Shown one piece after another: positions 1 through 9,073 of a stretch of 64,000 bases of DNA. The notes under the pieces are model-generated. The model had not been told where the DNA came from and ran no database searches. It saw only the letters and a list, made by a program, of their open reading frames with translations. Made by a program: the position numbers and the translations under genes. Each line of letters begins with the position of its first letter. Position 1 is the first letter of the stretch. The DNA is taken from assembly GCF_027627455.1 (NCBI RefSeq), contig NZ_CP115483.1, positions 2,976,001-3,040,000 of the forward strand. The letters are read 5' to 3'. Source of the stretch: Sphingobacterium sp. SYP-B4668. Its GTDB lineage: Bacteria; Bacteroidota; Bacteroidia; Sphingobacteriales; Sphingobacteriaceae.

Positions 1-339
1 GCCTAGTACAAACGATGCTCCATTGTCCGACCAAAAGCCATTAAGTTCGGCCGAAACATCAATATTTATTAAATCACCATCTTGGAGTACACGCCTATCT
101 GAGGGAATGCCATGGCAAAACTCATCATCAACACTAATACAAGTCCACCCAGGGAATCCATAGGTTAAAAAAGGAGCTGAATTTGCACCAAATTCGGTCA
201 AAATATTTGCACCATATTCATCCAAGTCTTTCGTGCTCATTCCAGGTTGAGCGTAGTCAATCATTTTTCTTAATGTATAGGCAACAGCTTTACTTGCCTC
301 CTGCATTCCTATTAATTCGGATTGTGATGTTATGGACAT
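1..339 (-). CDS. map: Type I methionine aminopeptidase, N-terminal part (cut by window edge)
   Basis: Removes the initiator methionine from nascent proteins in the cytoplasm. Only the first 113 residues lie in the window; the gene runs off base 1. In this part I see the family pattern: His76 in a CHGIP motif, then the first two metal-ligand aspartates, Asp94 (INIDV) and Asp105 (WSDNG), with the 11-residue spacing typical of MetAP type I. The start is the ATG complementing bases 337-339, giving a protein that begins MSITSQSEL. Upstream is a 361-bp gap, so it probably has its own promoter there. Family assignment is strong; completeness cannot be judged. Confidence 0.9.
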   Translation of the reverse strand, partial: MSITSQSELIGMQEASKAVAYTLRKMIDYAQPGMSTKDLDEYGANILTEFGANSAPFLTYGFPGWTCISVDDEFCHGIPSDRRVLQDGDLINIDVSAELNGFWSDNGASFVLG

Positions 340-700
340 TTCGATATTTTATTAGCACCTTATTGTCCTTTCTGGAGCTTCTCATTCAATGACAATCCAA
401 TGACAATCAGCGAATTGAAAACGATACACCCCCTCTTTGGACACTCAAATTTACCAAAAAAATATCGAGAATAATGTATCTATTCCTTTATAATCTACCA
501 TCAAGGAGATGATTTGACATAAAATAAACGGTAAAAACTAATCTGCTGGCAGCCCCAAAGTCTATCGTCAACATTAATTAAATTCTTATGTAAGAATTTA
601 GAAACTGTAATTCCTCTAGGGCTGAATCATCGTAAACTATCTCTCCATTATTCAGGAAAAATATATTGGGGAAACAAATCTATATGTGTCCTTATGAGAG
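340..700. other. Intergenic gap with a small tandem repeat
   Basis: No gene recognised. The only structure I see is an exact tandem duplication of the 11-mer CAATGACAATC at 387-397 and 398-408. It lies about 50-70 bp upstream of the leftward map start, where that gene's promoter or an operator would be expected. Function is unknown. Confidence 0.5.
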
Positions 701-1924
701 CTAATCTTTATAAATCAGGTATTTTTTACGCATTATTTTGTATTTGGCAAGTCCGGGTGCCCAACTTTTCCGAATCTCCGCCTCACTCACTCCATTTTCA
801 ATCTGCGTGCGAAAAGCATCTACACCGACGAGCCTCTCAATACTTCCAATTTGCTTTGAAAAACTTTGATCGAAAAACTTATCTTTTTCAGGAGACTTTT
901 CATATAGCTCCTTAATCCAAGTCAGATTGATTTGTTTGCTATTCACAAGTTCCTGCAAATTATAGCTTCGTAAATCTAGTCCATAACACATTTCGTTCAT
1001 AAAAAGTGGCGTCTCACTCATTCCTTTTTTACTGACAGGCGTAAAGGAAAATGAATAAATTCCCTTATAGACGGGGCTTCCAAGTATAGTGAAAGGAAAA
1101 TCGGTCCCTCTACCGTGATTTATTTTCACTCCCTCAAAAAGGCAGGTGCTGGGATAGAGCAATATGCTTTGTTCGGTATTCAGATTTGGCGAAGGACTTA
1201 CCGGTAGTCGATAGAGCATATTATGCTTGTAATTTTCGACAGGGATAATCTTTAACTTACATTTCTTAGAGGTAGCCATCCATCCTTCTCCATTGACCAT
1301 TTGAGCAAATTCAGCAGTTGTCAAGCCGTGTGCAATAGGAAGAGGAAATTGACCAATACCTGATTTATGCTTCATATCTAGTATTGGCCCATCGATAAGA
1401 TAAGCATTTGGATTGGGGCGATCCAAAATCATAAGTTCCTTACTATTTTCCGCGCAGGCCTCCATAATATCACGCAATGTGTTAATATTGGTATAAAAAC
1501 GCACGCCCATATCTTGAACATCATATATGAATATATCGACGTCTTTCAAATCCTGATTTGATGGCTTCTTCTTGTTTCCATACAATGAGATGATAGGAAT
1601 CTGGGTTTGTTGGTCTATCTCATCAGACACCTCCGTGCCATTACTGGCATTCCCTCTGAAACCGTGTTCCGGCCCAAAAATCTTAACAATCTGGATACCC
1701 AAGCTTAAAAGACTGTCCACAAGATGCTTATCTTTAATCACCGTGGAGGGATTGCCAAGTATAGCAACCCGTTTTCCTTTTAAATAAGGGACGTAACGCT
1801 CCGTTTGTTCTGCTCCAGTACGTATCCGATCATTACAATAATCAAGAGTTGTTTGGGCTTTCAAGAATGTAACATTCATTGCAATAAACATTACGGCAAT
1901 CAAAAGATGAAATTTATAACTCAT
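701..1924 (-). CDS. DUF1343 / NamZ-type exo-beta-N-acetylmuramidase
   Basis: Probable exo-beta-N-acetylmuramidase of the NamZ family (DUF1343), releasing terminal MurNAc from peptidoglycan fragments during wall turnover. The 407-residue protein starts with a cleavable signal peptide (about residues 1-24, ending LKAQ), so it should be exported. Family signatures visible are a GPEHGFRG motif near residue 84, an IFIYDVQDMGVRFYT segment near residue 130, and ILDRPNPN near residue 165. Length fits the family. It stands alone, 259 bp downstream of the fucose operon in the same direction, with a putative terminator between, so co-transcription is unlikely. Family assignment is firm; substrate is inferred from characterised members. 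Confidence 0.85.
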   Translation of the reverse strand: MSYKFHLLIAVMFIAMNVTFLKAQTTLDYCNDRIRTGAEQTERYVPYLKGKRVAILGNPSTVIKDKHLVDSLLSLGIQIVKIFGPEHGFRGNASNGTEVSDEIDQQTQIPIISLYGNKKKPSNQDLKDVDIFIYDVQDMGVRFYTNINTLRDIMEACAENSKELMILDRPNPNAYLIDGPILDMKHKSGIGQFPLPIAHGLTTAEFAQMVNGEGWMATSKKCKLKIIPVENYKHNMLYRLPVSPSPNLNTEQSILLYPSTCLFEGVKINHGRGTDFPFTILGSPVYKGIYSFSFTPVSKKGMSETPLFMNEMCYGLDLRSYNLQELVNSKQINLTWIKELYEKSPEKDKFFDQSFSKQIGSIERLVGVDAFRTQIENGVSEAEIRKSWAPGLAKYKIMRKKYLIYKD

Positions 1925-2105
1925 AACAAGGTTGTAAACAAATGAATAGTAAATCTAATGAAAATTGCTGCAATTTGCAAATCTAAATATTAAAACGGCA
2001 TAAAAACGGAGCTATATTTCTTTATTCCTCTTTCATAAATACATAGCATCACTATTATTCGGTGATGTAAAAAATAGCTACCAGTAATAGGCTCCGAAAA
2101 ACGAC

Positions 2106-2131
2106 AAAAGGCTATCTTCTTATAGTAGCCT
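2106..2131 (-). terminator. Putative terminator of the fucose operon
   Basis: Arms AGGCTA (2109-2114) and TAGCCT (2126-2131) can pair. Read leftward, the hairpin is followed by TTTTG. It lies about 55 bp beyond the last gene of the operon. The stem is short, so this is moderate evidence. Confidence 0.45.
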
Positions 2132-2183
2132 ATTTTAATTACTACTTTCAGAAGATGGCCTACTGTAAAGGGATCGATTTGTT

Positions 2184-2972
2184 TTATTCGGCTATGATAG
2201 ATCTATCCAGATGCACATAGCCACCATCTACGTGGATCAACTGTCCTGTCGTATGGCTGGACCGGTCTGACAATAGAAACACCGTCATATCGGCAATCTC
2301 CTCTGGCGTAGTCATCCGGTGTTCCAAAGGAATACGATCAGTTATCTTCTTCAATGTCTCTTCGGGATTTGTCAATGTCTGAATCCATCGGTCATATTGG
2401 GGGGTAGAAGACTCCGCTACGACAATAGCATTGACTCTGACCGAATATGGTAAAAGCTCAACAGCCCACTCCCGGGTCAATGCGTTGCGCCCACCGTTGG
2501 ATGCGGCATAAGCTGACGTATTGCCCTGCCCCGTCTCCGCGGTCTTAGATGTGATGTTGACGATACTGCCCTTTGCTAGCTTTAATGCTGCCAGTGAATG
2601 ATGGGCCATTAAATAGTAATGGATTAGATTTTTATGAAGAGAATCCACAAATTTTTGATAATCTCCAGACGCCAATCCTACTCCGTCATTGACTCCTGCA
2701 TTATTAACAAGCCCATCAATACGTCCGTAGCGCTCCAACGTCTTTTCAACGGCAATTGCATTATGCTCGGGGATGGAAAGTTCGGCTTCAATACATAGGG
2801 CTGTGTTGCCTAACGCTTCTACCTCCGCTTTAACTATTTCATTATCCTGCGTATTGCGTCCAACGATAACAGGGATAGCACCTTCGGCAGCGAGCGCGAG
2901 CACAATCGCCCGACCGATGCCTTTGGCTCCGCCCGTGACAATGACCACTTTATCTTTAAGGTTCAAATTCAT
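2184..2972 (-). CDS. SDR-family dehydrogenase, probable L-fucose dehydrogenase
   Basis: Probable NAD(P)-dependent L-fucose dehydrogenase making L-fuconolactone, the first step of the oxidative fucose pathway. The 262-residue protein has a classical SDR Rossmann motif (TGGAKGIG, 13-20), NNAG at 90-93 and the catalytic region with Ser142 and Tyr155. The position four after Tyr155, normally the catalytic lysine of YxxxK, is Asn159 (codon AAC), which is unusual. It is the last gene of the operon, 14 bp after the lactonase gene. Substrate is inferred from context: lactonase, dehydratase, second SDR, FAH hydrolase, fucose permease and mutarotase all sit upstream. It could instead serve a related deoxy sugar such as D-arabinose or L-galactose. 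Confidence 0.75.
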   Translation of the reverse strand: MNLNLKDKVVIVTGGAKGIGRAIVLALAAEGAIPVIVGRNTQDNEIVKAEVEALGNTALCIEAELSIPEHNAIAVEKTLERYGRIDGLVNNAGVNDGVGLASGDYQKFVDSLHKNLIHYYLMAHHSLAALKLAKGSIVNITSKTAETGQGNTSAYAASNGGRNALTREWAVELLPYSVRVNAIVVAESSTPQYDRWIQTLTNPEETLKKITDRIPLEHRMTTPEEIADMTVFLLSDRSSHTTGQLIHVDGGYVHLDRSIIAE

Positions 2973-2986
2973 GATGTAATTCCAAA

Positions 2987-3814
2987 TTATAGATTATAAA
3001 TTTTTACAGCATTCAAAGCCCAAAAAGCATCACGCTGATTGGTATCGAATGTGTCCAGCTTAGATTCAACAATAGCTATTCCCTCTTCATAAGAAGCTGC
3101 AAGCAGACATACTGGCCAATCTGATCCAAACATAATACGATGATGCCCAAAGCAAGCAAACACATGTTCAAGATATCGAGCAAAGTGTTCAAGTTTCCAA
3201 CTTTTCCACTCGGCCTCGGTAGCCAAACCCGACACTTTACAGCTCACATTTGGAAATGACGAAAGTTGCTCAATGAAGTGTGCCCAATCGTCAAATTCTT
3301 GTATTTTGATTGGGGGTTTCGCAATATGATCTAATATGAATTGTTGCTCAGGATTATTGGATACGCAAGTAAGCACACTCGTGTAGTGTTTCGGACTAAC
3401 TAACAGATCGTAAGTGAATCCGTATTGGACGAGTTGAGCAAGCCCATTTTGGAAGGAATCACGTATCAAAAAATCAGGATCTGCCTCTGCTTCCACCACG
3501 TGTCTAAATCCTTTGATCAATGGCTGCTTTTTGTACTTTTCCAGATATTCTCCAATCTTAGGGGAACGAAAGTCAACCCAACCAATTACTCCTTTAATAA
3601 AGGAATTTTGAATGGCTAATCCAACCAAGAAGTCGGTTTCTAGATGTGACTGATCTGCTTGAACAGCAATGCAGGCCTCAAATCCATTACGCTGTAGAAT
3701 AGGCTTCAGGTCTGCCGGCATAAAATCTTGCCGAATCATATCCATCTCCGCTGTAATCCAACTGTCACGAACGGGATCAAATCTCCAGAAGTGCTGATGT
3801 GAATCTATGCGCAT
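2987..3814 (-). CDS. Amidohydrolase-family L-fuconolactone hydrolase
   Basis: Probable lactonase of the amidohydrolase superfamily (COG3618 type) that opens L-fuconolactone to L-fuconate. Visible signatures in the 275-residue protein are the N-terminal HxH pair (His6, His8), His163 in an LDHIAKP motif, and Asp232 in an FGSDWP motif near the last beta strand, as in metal-dependent TIM-barrel hydrolases. No signal peptide, so cytoplasmic. It starts 12 bp after the FAH-family gene and ends 14 bp before the SDR gene, so all three are likely one transcript. Characterised homologues act in L-fucose pathways of Xanthomonas, Burkholderia and Campylobacter; the substrate here is inferred from synteny. 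Confidence 0.85.
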   Translation of the reverse strand: MRIDSHQHFWRFDPVRDSWITAEMDMIRQDFMPADLKPILQRNGFEACIAVQADQSHLETDFLVGLAIQNSFIKGVIGWVDFRSPKIGEYLEKYKKQPLIKGFRHVVEAEADPDFLIRDSFQNGLAQLVQYGFTYDLLVSPKHYTSVLTCVSNNPEQQFILDHIAKPPIKIQEFDDWAHFIEQLSSFPNVSCKVSGLATEAEWKSWKLEHFARYLEHVFACFGHHRIMFGSDWPVCLLAASYEEGIAIVESKLDTFDTNQRDAFWALNAVKIYNL

Positions 3815-3826
3815 AATCCTAAGATA

Positions 3827-4681
3827 TTAAGACCGATAAGCGACTACTTCTTGACGTGATTCACCCAAACCATCAGCACCCAACTCTACAACATCACCAG
3901 GTTGAAGATAAATAGGAGGATTGAAACCAAGACCTACGCCTGCTGGAGTACCTGTGGAAATCACATCACCTGGTAGAAGAGTCATGAATCGAGAGACATA
4001 ACTAACAATAAAAGGTACTGAGAAAATCAGGTTTTTGGTATTTCCATCTTGATATTTCTTACCGTTGACCTTCAGCCAAAGGCGTACATTGTTGATATCT
4101 TCAATTTCGTCTGCTGTGGCCATATAAGGTCCCATTGGAGCAAAGGTATCGCATCCCTTACCTTTATCCCACGTGCCACCTCTCTCTAATTGATACTCGC
4201 GCTCTGATACATCATTATGCAATACATATCCTGCAACATAGTCCAATGCATTGGATTCTTCCACATAAGACGTTCGCTTCCCGATGACAATACCAAACTC
4301 AACTTCCCAATCAGTCTTAACCGAATTCTTAGGAATCATGATTTGATCGTTCGGTCCCATCAATGAGGTGGTAGATTTCATAAAAATAATAGGTTCAGCA
4401 GGAATTGCCGCACCGGTTTCTTCAGCATGATCCTTATAGTTAAGTCCTATACAAACAATCTTAGAAGGACGCGCAAATGGTGCACCTAGACGTATTTCAT
4501 CGGCTACCTCGACTAATTGACCTTGGTTGGCTTTTACAAATTCTTCTAATCTAACCAGGCCATCTTCCTCAAAAAATGACTCATTATAATCTCCTCCAAA
4601 AGCAGAAGTGTCATAATTGACTCCATCTATCTGTACGCCAATCTTTTCTTTTCCTTGCTCACCGAAACGAATTAATTTCAT
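3827..4681 (-). CDS. FAH-family hydrolase, probable 2,4-diketo-3-deoxy-L-fuconate hydrolase
   Basis: Fumarylacetoacetate-hydrolase-fold enzyme that likely splits 2,4-diketo-3-deoxy-L-fuconate into pyruvate and L-lactate, the last step of the pathway. With the start at 4681 (MKLIRFGEQG) it has 284 residues, the usual length; a longer frame extending to 4762 would add an atypical tail. Conserved residues visible are His85 (NYKDHAEE), metal ligands Glu126 and Glu128 (DWEVEFGIVIGK) and Asp157 (HNDVSERE), and a GDVISTGTPAGVG loop near the C-terminus. It lies between the keto-deoxyfuconate dehydrogenase gene and the lactonase gene. Other acylpyruvate substrates cannot be excluded from sequence alone. 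Confidence 0.85.
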   Translation of the reverse strand: MKLIRFGEQGKEKIGVQIDGVNYDTSAFGGDYNESFFEEDGLVRLEEFVKANQGQLVEVADEIRLGAPFARPSKIVCIGLNYKDHAEETGAAIPAEPIIFMKSTTSLMGPNDQIMIPKNSVKTDWEVEFGIVIGKRTSYVEESNALDYVAGYVLHNDVSEREYQLERGGTWDKGKGCDTFAPMGPYMATADEIEDINNVRLWLKVNGKKYQDGNTKNLIFSVPFIVSYVSRFMTLLPGDVISTGTPAGVGLGFNPPIYLQPGDVVELGADGLGESRQEVVAYRS

Positions 4682-4788
4682 ATTTTTTACTTTTAGTATT
4701 ATGTGTCTTGACATGTACTGTGTGTGATTATTTCGGACTGGAATAAAATTCAGGCCGGTCATATCTTACCTCACTTACATGCTTATTA

Positions 4789-5553
4789 TTAGTTATTCAA
4801 TTTAATAAATCCACCATCAATCGGATAGTCGTTGCCAGTGATAAATCCAGCATCGTCACTACATAGGAACAATGCTAATTTAGCGATTTCTTCTGGTTGT
4901 GCCATTCGACCTATCGGTTGACTCTTGGACAACTTATCAAACATTTCCTGCTCCTGCCCTGGATAATTTTTTGAAATAAAGCCATCCACGAATGGCGTGT
5001 GAACCCGTGCGGGCGAAATACTATTACAACGGATTCCATCGGCCATATAATCTCGGGCAACCGACAGCGACATTGCGAATATAGCACCTTTACTCATAGA
5101 ATACGCAAATCTATCTGCGATACCCACCCAAGCGGCTATAGAAGCCAAATTCAAAATAGCCCCTCCCCCCTGTCTCTTCATCACGGGAATCACCGCATAC
5201 AATGCGTTATATGCCCCTTTGACATTGACATTAAAAACGCGTTCAAAATCTTCCGATTTACAACCTTCCAAGTTGCCGACATGGGCTATCCCAGCATTAT
5301 TAACCAATACATCCACCTGACCAATACCATTCACGACAGCCAAAACCTCGTCTTGAATACTGACATTGCAAATATGAGCTTCCGCTAATCCTCCAGCATC
5401 TTTTATCTCGCCGACCACTTGGGCTGCCCCTTCAGTATTAAGGTCCAAAATATGCACGTGTGCGCCATTGGAGGCAAACAAAAGACTAATGGCTCTACCT
5501 ATACCACTACCTCCTCCAGTAATAATTGCAGACTTGCCTTGTAATTTATTCAT
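4789..5553 (-). CDS. SDR-family 2-keto-3-deoxy-L-fuconate dehydrogenase
   Basis: Probable NAD-dependent dehydrogenase oxidising 2-keto-3-deoxy-L-fuconate to the 2,4-diketo acid that the next gene's product cleaves. The 254-residue protein is a textbook classical SDR: GGGSGIG at 13-19, NNAG at 85-88, Ser138, Tyr151 and Lys155 (YSMSK), and a C-terminal DGGF. Asp37 at the end of the second beta strand predicts preference for NAD over NADP. It sits 51 bp after the dehydratase gene. Unlike the other SDR of this operon, its catalytic lysine is present. The specific substrate is inferred from operon order. Confidence 0.82.
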   Translation of the reverse strand: MNKLQGKSAIITGGGSGIGRAISLLFASNGAHVHILDLNTEGAAQVVGEIKDAGGLAEAHICNVSIQDEVLAVVNGIGQVDVLVNNAGIAHVGNLEGCKSEDFERVFNVNVKGAYNALYAVIPVMKRQGGGAILNLASIAAWVGIADRFAYSMSKGAIFAMSLSVARDYMADGIRCNSISPARVHTPFVDGFISKNYPGQEQEMFDKLSKSQPIGRMAQPEEIAKLALFLCSDDAGFITGNDYPIDGGFIKLNN

Positions 5554-5604
5554 AATATTATTTTTATAACAGACTAATAACTATTCAAACTCAGCAACAT
5601 TGGA

Positions 5605-7269
5605 TTATAAAGATACACCTCTGCGCCAAGGTATGAAATCATCCTGACCTAGTAGCACCGCTTTCGGTTGCATTTGACCACTGGCTACTTGGATGACATA
5701 CTCTAAAATGCGATGTGCTGCCTGTTCAATAGTCTCCTCTCCCTCTATAATTGTCCCACAGTTCAAATCAATAATATCAGACATTTTTTCATAAGTCTTT
5801 GTATTTGTCGAAAGCTTTACTACAGGTGTAATTGGATTGCCAGTGGGTGTACCCAAACCTGTGGTAAACAACACGATATTAGCTCCTGCAGCAACCTCAG
5901 CAGTCGTACTCTCCACATCATTCCCTGGGGTACACAATAGGTTGAGCCCAGGTTTGTTGGCTACTCCAGGATAATCCACTACAGCCGTAACTGGAGATGT
6001 ACCCCCTTTTTTTGCGGCACCTGCAGACTTAATTGCGTCGGTAATGAGACCGTCGCGAATATTTCCGGGTGAAGGATTCATATAAAACCCCGAACCATCA
6101 GCCTCGGCTTTAGCATTATATGTCCGCATCAGATGCATAAATTCACTTGCAATCTCTTCATTGACACAACGATCACTGAGCTCCTGCTCAACTCCACATA
6201 ACTCAGGAAATTCCGCTAAAATGACGGAACCACCCATACTCACCAACATATCTGATAAAAATCCCAATGCCGGATTGGCCGATATTCCCGAAAATCCATC
6301 AGACCCCCCACACTCCAAACCAATGCAGAGCTTGTTCAATGGTGCTGGACGCCGTTCATTTCGATCAGCCTGCATCATACCTGCAAAAGTAGCTTTAATG
6401 GCTTTGTGCATCAACTCCTTTTCTGTACCTTCTTTTTGCTGTTCAAAGATATAAAGCGGTTTATCAAACTGCGAATCTCGCTTCTCTATCTCCGAACGCA
6501 GAATAGAAGCCTGTGCATGCTGACAACCCAAACTAAGAACTGTAGCCCCCGCGACATTTGGATGGCTAATATAACCGGCCAAAAGTCCACAGAGTGCATC
6601 CGAATCTAATCGAGTACCACCACATCCCATATCGTGATTTAGAAATTTAATCCCGTCCACATTTTTAAAAAGACGGTCTCCGGCTGAAGTCGCTCCGCTC
6701 GTGGCCAAGTCTTGAGCGATAATACCATCTACATCCACGCCTGAGCGATACAGTTCAATCAGACTCTCGACCTCCGTTGTATAGTCATTGGCCTTAATTT
6801 TGTACCCAAGCTTCTCTTCAAACGCAGTTTTCAAAGTCAATACGTTCCTATTTTCGCAGAACACCAGTGGGATGACCAACCAATAATTGGCCGTACCAAC
6901 CGTGCCGTTCGATCGATGAAAACCATTGAATGTCCTATCTTTAAAAGTGGAGATATCTGGTCGATGCCAGTCCAACTTACGTTTTCCCATCTTAAAATCA
7001 TCAGCTGCGTGCCTTAAATTCGCTGTTGAAATTAATTCACCTTGCTTCAAGTCAAAGTTTACCTTGCCAACCAATACGCCATACATATGCACATCTGCGT
7101 CTTGCTGGAGATCTTGGATGGTAAACTTGTGCTTTGCGGCGACATCCTGTAACAACTCAAACTCCTCCCCGTCCCATTGGATTAGCGTACCTTTCCCAAG
7201 ATCCTGCAGAGCAACCAACACATTGTCTGACGGATGGATCTGTAGGAACATATGTTTCTCTGTATTCAT
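5605..7269 (-). CDS. UxaA-family (altronate dehydratase-like) L-fuconate dehydratase
   Basis: Belongs to the UxaA/GarD sugar-acid dehydratase family. The N-terminal part (about 10-90) resembles the SAF domain and the rest resembles the catalytic altronate-dehydratase region, including a GCQHAQ motif near residue 248, CIGLECGGSDGFSGI near 317 and GLGTPTGNPITP near 466. The length of 554 is a little above E. coli UxaA. In this operon the missing step is L-fuconate to 2-keto-3-deoxy-L-fuconate, so that is the likely reaction. Xanthomonas uses an enolase-superfamily enzyme here; the Campylobacter fucose locus carries UxaA-type genes instead, as does this one. A second ATG lies six codons in and could be the real start. 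Confidence 0.8.
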   Translation of the reverse strand: MNTEKHMFLQIHPSDNVLVALQDLGKGTLIQWDGEEFELLQDVAAKHKFTIQDLQQDADVHMYGVLVGKVNFDLKQGELISTANLRHAADDFKMGKRKLDWHRPDISTFKDRTFNGFHRSNGTVGTANYWLVIPLVFCENRNVLTLKTAFEEKLGYKIKANDYTTEVESLIELYRSGVDVDGIIAQDLATSGATSAGDRLFKNVDGIKFLNHDMGCGGTRLDSDALCGLLAGYISHPNVAGATVLSLGCQHAQASILRSEIEKRDSQFDKPLYIFEQQKEGTEKELMHKAIKATFAGMMQADRNERRPAPLNKLCIGLECGGSDGFSGISANPALGFLSDMLVSMGGSVILAEFPELCGVEQELSDRCVNEEIASEFMHLMRTYNAKAEADGSGFYMNPSPGNIRDGLITDAIKSAGAAKKGGTSPVTAVVDYPGVANKPGLNLLCTPGNDVESTTAEVAAGANIVLFTTGLGTPTGNPITPVVKLSTNTKTYEKMSDIIDLNCGTIIEGEETIEQAAHRILEYVIQVASGQMQPKAVLLGQDDFIPWRRGVSL

Positions 7270-7325
7270 CTCTCTTTATTTTGTACATTATCTAACCATC
7301 AATCTGAAGTCAGAATGGTGTGACA

Positions 7326-7661
7326 CTACTTATTTAAATCAAATATTTTCTCCATTAGTACCCATTTCCCTTCGGAACCAGCCCCTGGGATGGCGGACTG
7401 ATACTTCCACATCAATTGCTCCCATTCTTGCACTTTCGGATTTCGCAAATCCATATCCGCCTTTCGTTCGAAGGAAAAGTCATCGCTCACTTCCATAATC
7501 ATAAACAAACGATTTCCAAACCTATAAATATCCATTACAAGCACATCCGCGCCAATGATAGAGGCCTTGATTTCGGGCCAAACACTTCGATGATGGGCTT
7601 CATATTCAGCAATCAATTGGGGGTCATCCACCAAATCAAGACCCAGAGCATATCTTCTCAT
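7326..7661 (-). CDS. L-rhamnose/L-fucose mutarotase family protein
   Basis: Sugar mutarotase of the RhaM (YiiL, DUF718) family, interconverting alpha and beta anomers of an L-deoxyhexose. The 111-residue length is typical, and the active-site segment HHRSVWPEI (His24 aligning with the RhaM catalytic histidine) is visible near the N-terminus, with WKYQ near residue 85. It starts only 2 bp after the permease stop, implying tight coupling: the imported sugar is anomerised before the anomer-specific dehydrogenase acts. In this operon L-fucose is the likely substrate; rhamnose genes are absent. Confidence 0.85.
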   Translation of the reverse strand: MRRYALGLDLVDDPQLIAEYEAHHRSVWPEIKASIIGADVLVMDIYRFGNRLFMIMEVSDDFSFERKADMDLRNPKVQEWEQLMWKYQSAIPGAGSEGKWVLMEKIFDLNK

Positions 7662-7663
7662 TA

Positions 7664-8917
7664 CTACAAATTATTTTTATTTACCTTACTTCTATTATTC
7701 CATGCAAAAAGCAATACTATGACAAAACACAATAATGCGATTAAATAGGAGGTCTGCATATTGTCTGTCATATCTGTGATTTGGCTAGCCAATGGCGGCA
7801 CAACCGCTCCCCCTACGATAGACATAATAATCAAACTCGACGCCGACTTAGTGTCTGCCCCGACTCCCTTTATTCCTAAAGCGAATATAGTTGGAAACAT
7901 AATGGACATAAAGAAAGTAATAGCCACTAACGCATACAACGTCACAATACCCGTTCCGAATACGACTACAAGACAAAGTATACAAGACGCAATACTATAG
8001 ATAATCAGTAGCCTATTTGCTGACATATATTTCATAAAGAACGTGCCAATAAAACGTCCAACCATAAATAGAAATCCAGCAACACCCAAATAGTATTTAC
8101 CTTCTTGCCCGGTAATCCCCGTTACATCACTCGCAAATACCAATAGAAAACTGAATACATACACTTGTACACCCACATAAAAAAACTGGGCTACAACTCC
8201 CCATCGCACATTTTTGTGCGCAAATGCACCCAAAAAGCCCCTTGACGACTCCCCTTCTTCTTCATCTTTAATATCCGGCAATTTGGTAAAGAAAAAGAGA
8301 GCGGCAACAATCAAAATCAATAAGCCAAGTACAAAATACGGCCCTTTGACCAATGAGGTTTCGGCCTGGATATAGGCTTCTCGCGCACTTTCACCTAGCG
8401 CTGCTATTTCATCAGCAGATTTTGGTTCTTCGGCCAGTATAAATACTCCCCCTACTATAGGAGCGATAGATGCCGCAAGACCATTAAATGACTGTGCGAA
8501 ATTCAGTCGTTGCTCCGCTTTATTAGGATCACCTAATATCGTAATATAAGGATTGGCGGCTGTTTCCAAAATAGTAAGTCCACATGATAAGACGAAAAGT
8601 GCTGCTAAGAAGAATGGATAACTGATGGTATTGGCTGCAGGAATGAACAAAAAGCACCCCAATGCAAAAAGACTCAAGCCTACCAATATGCCAGCCTTAT
8701 AACCATATTTTTTCATAATCAACCCAGCAGGAATCGCCAGCAAAAAGTATGCAGCAAACACGGCTGAATCAACCATTGAAGCCTGAAAATGGGTCAGGCT
8801 GAAAGCGCTCTTCAAATGCTTGATTAATATCGGATCCAGATTATGGATAAATCCCCAAAAAAAGAATAGTGATGTCACTAATACAATAGCCAAAGAATAG
8901 CTTTTCGTTTTCGTCAT
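7664..8917 (-). CDS. fucP: L-fucose:H+ symporter FucP-type MFS permease
   Basis: Major facilitator permease of the FucP/glucose-galactose family, inner membrane, importing L-fucose with protons. The 417-residue protein is hydrophobic throughout with about 12 membrane spans. Family features include FFFWGFIHNLDPILIKHLK at residues 18-36, close to the FucP N-terminal signature with its Asp and Asn, and an ETAANPYI motif near residue 117. It is the first gene of the operon, divergent from an AraC-type regulator with 156 bp between, so the operon promoter should lie in that gap. Confidence 0.88.
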   Translation of the reverse strand: MTKTKSYSLAIVLVTSLFFFWGFIHNLDPILIKHLKSAFSLTHFQASMVDSAVFAAYFLLAIPAGLIMKKYGYKAGILVGLSLFALGCFLFIPAANTISYPFFLAALFVLSCGLTILETAANPYITILGDPNKAEQRLNFAQSFNGLAASIAPIVGGVFILAEEPKSADEIAALGESAREAYIQAETSLVKGPYFVLGLLILIVAALFFFTKLPDIKDEEEGESSRGFLGAFAHKNVRWGVVAQFFYVGVQVYVFSFLLVFASDVTGITGQEGKYYLGVAGFLFMVGRFIGTFFMKYMSANRLLIIYSIASCILCLVVVFGTGIVTLYALVAITFFMSIMFPTIFALGIKGVGADTKSASSLIIMSIVGGAVVPPLASQITDMTDNMQTSYLIALLCFVIVLLFAWNNRSKVNKNNL

Positions 8918-9073
8918 ACGTAATGTATTGCTAATATTTTATAATTGATAATGTAAAAATCAACATATTAATTCTGATTAAATTGATGAATATTACCAAA
9001 AGATTGAACTATTTTACCATTATTTGTGCATTTGAAAGTTTTATTACGTTATAATCATTTACAAACATTCGAT

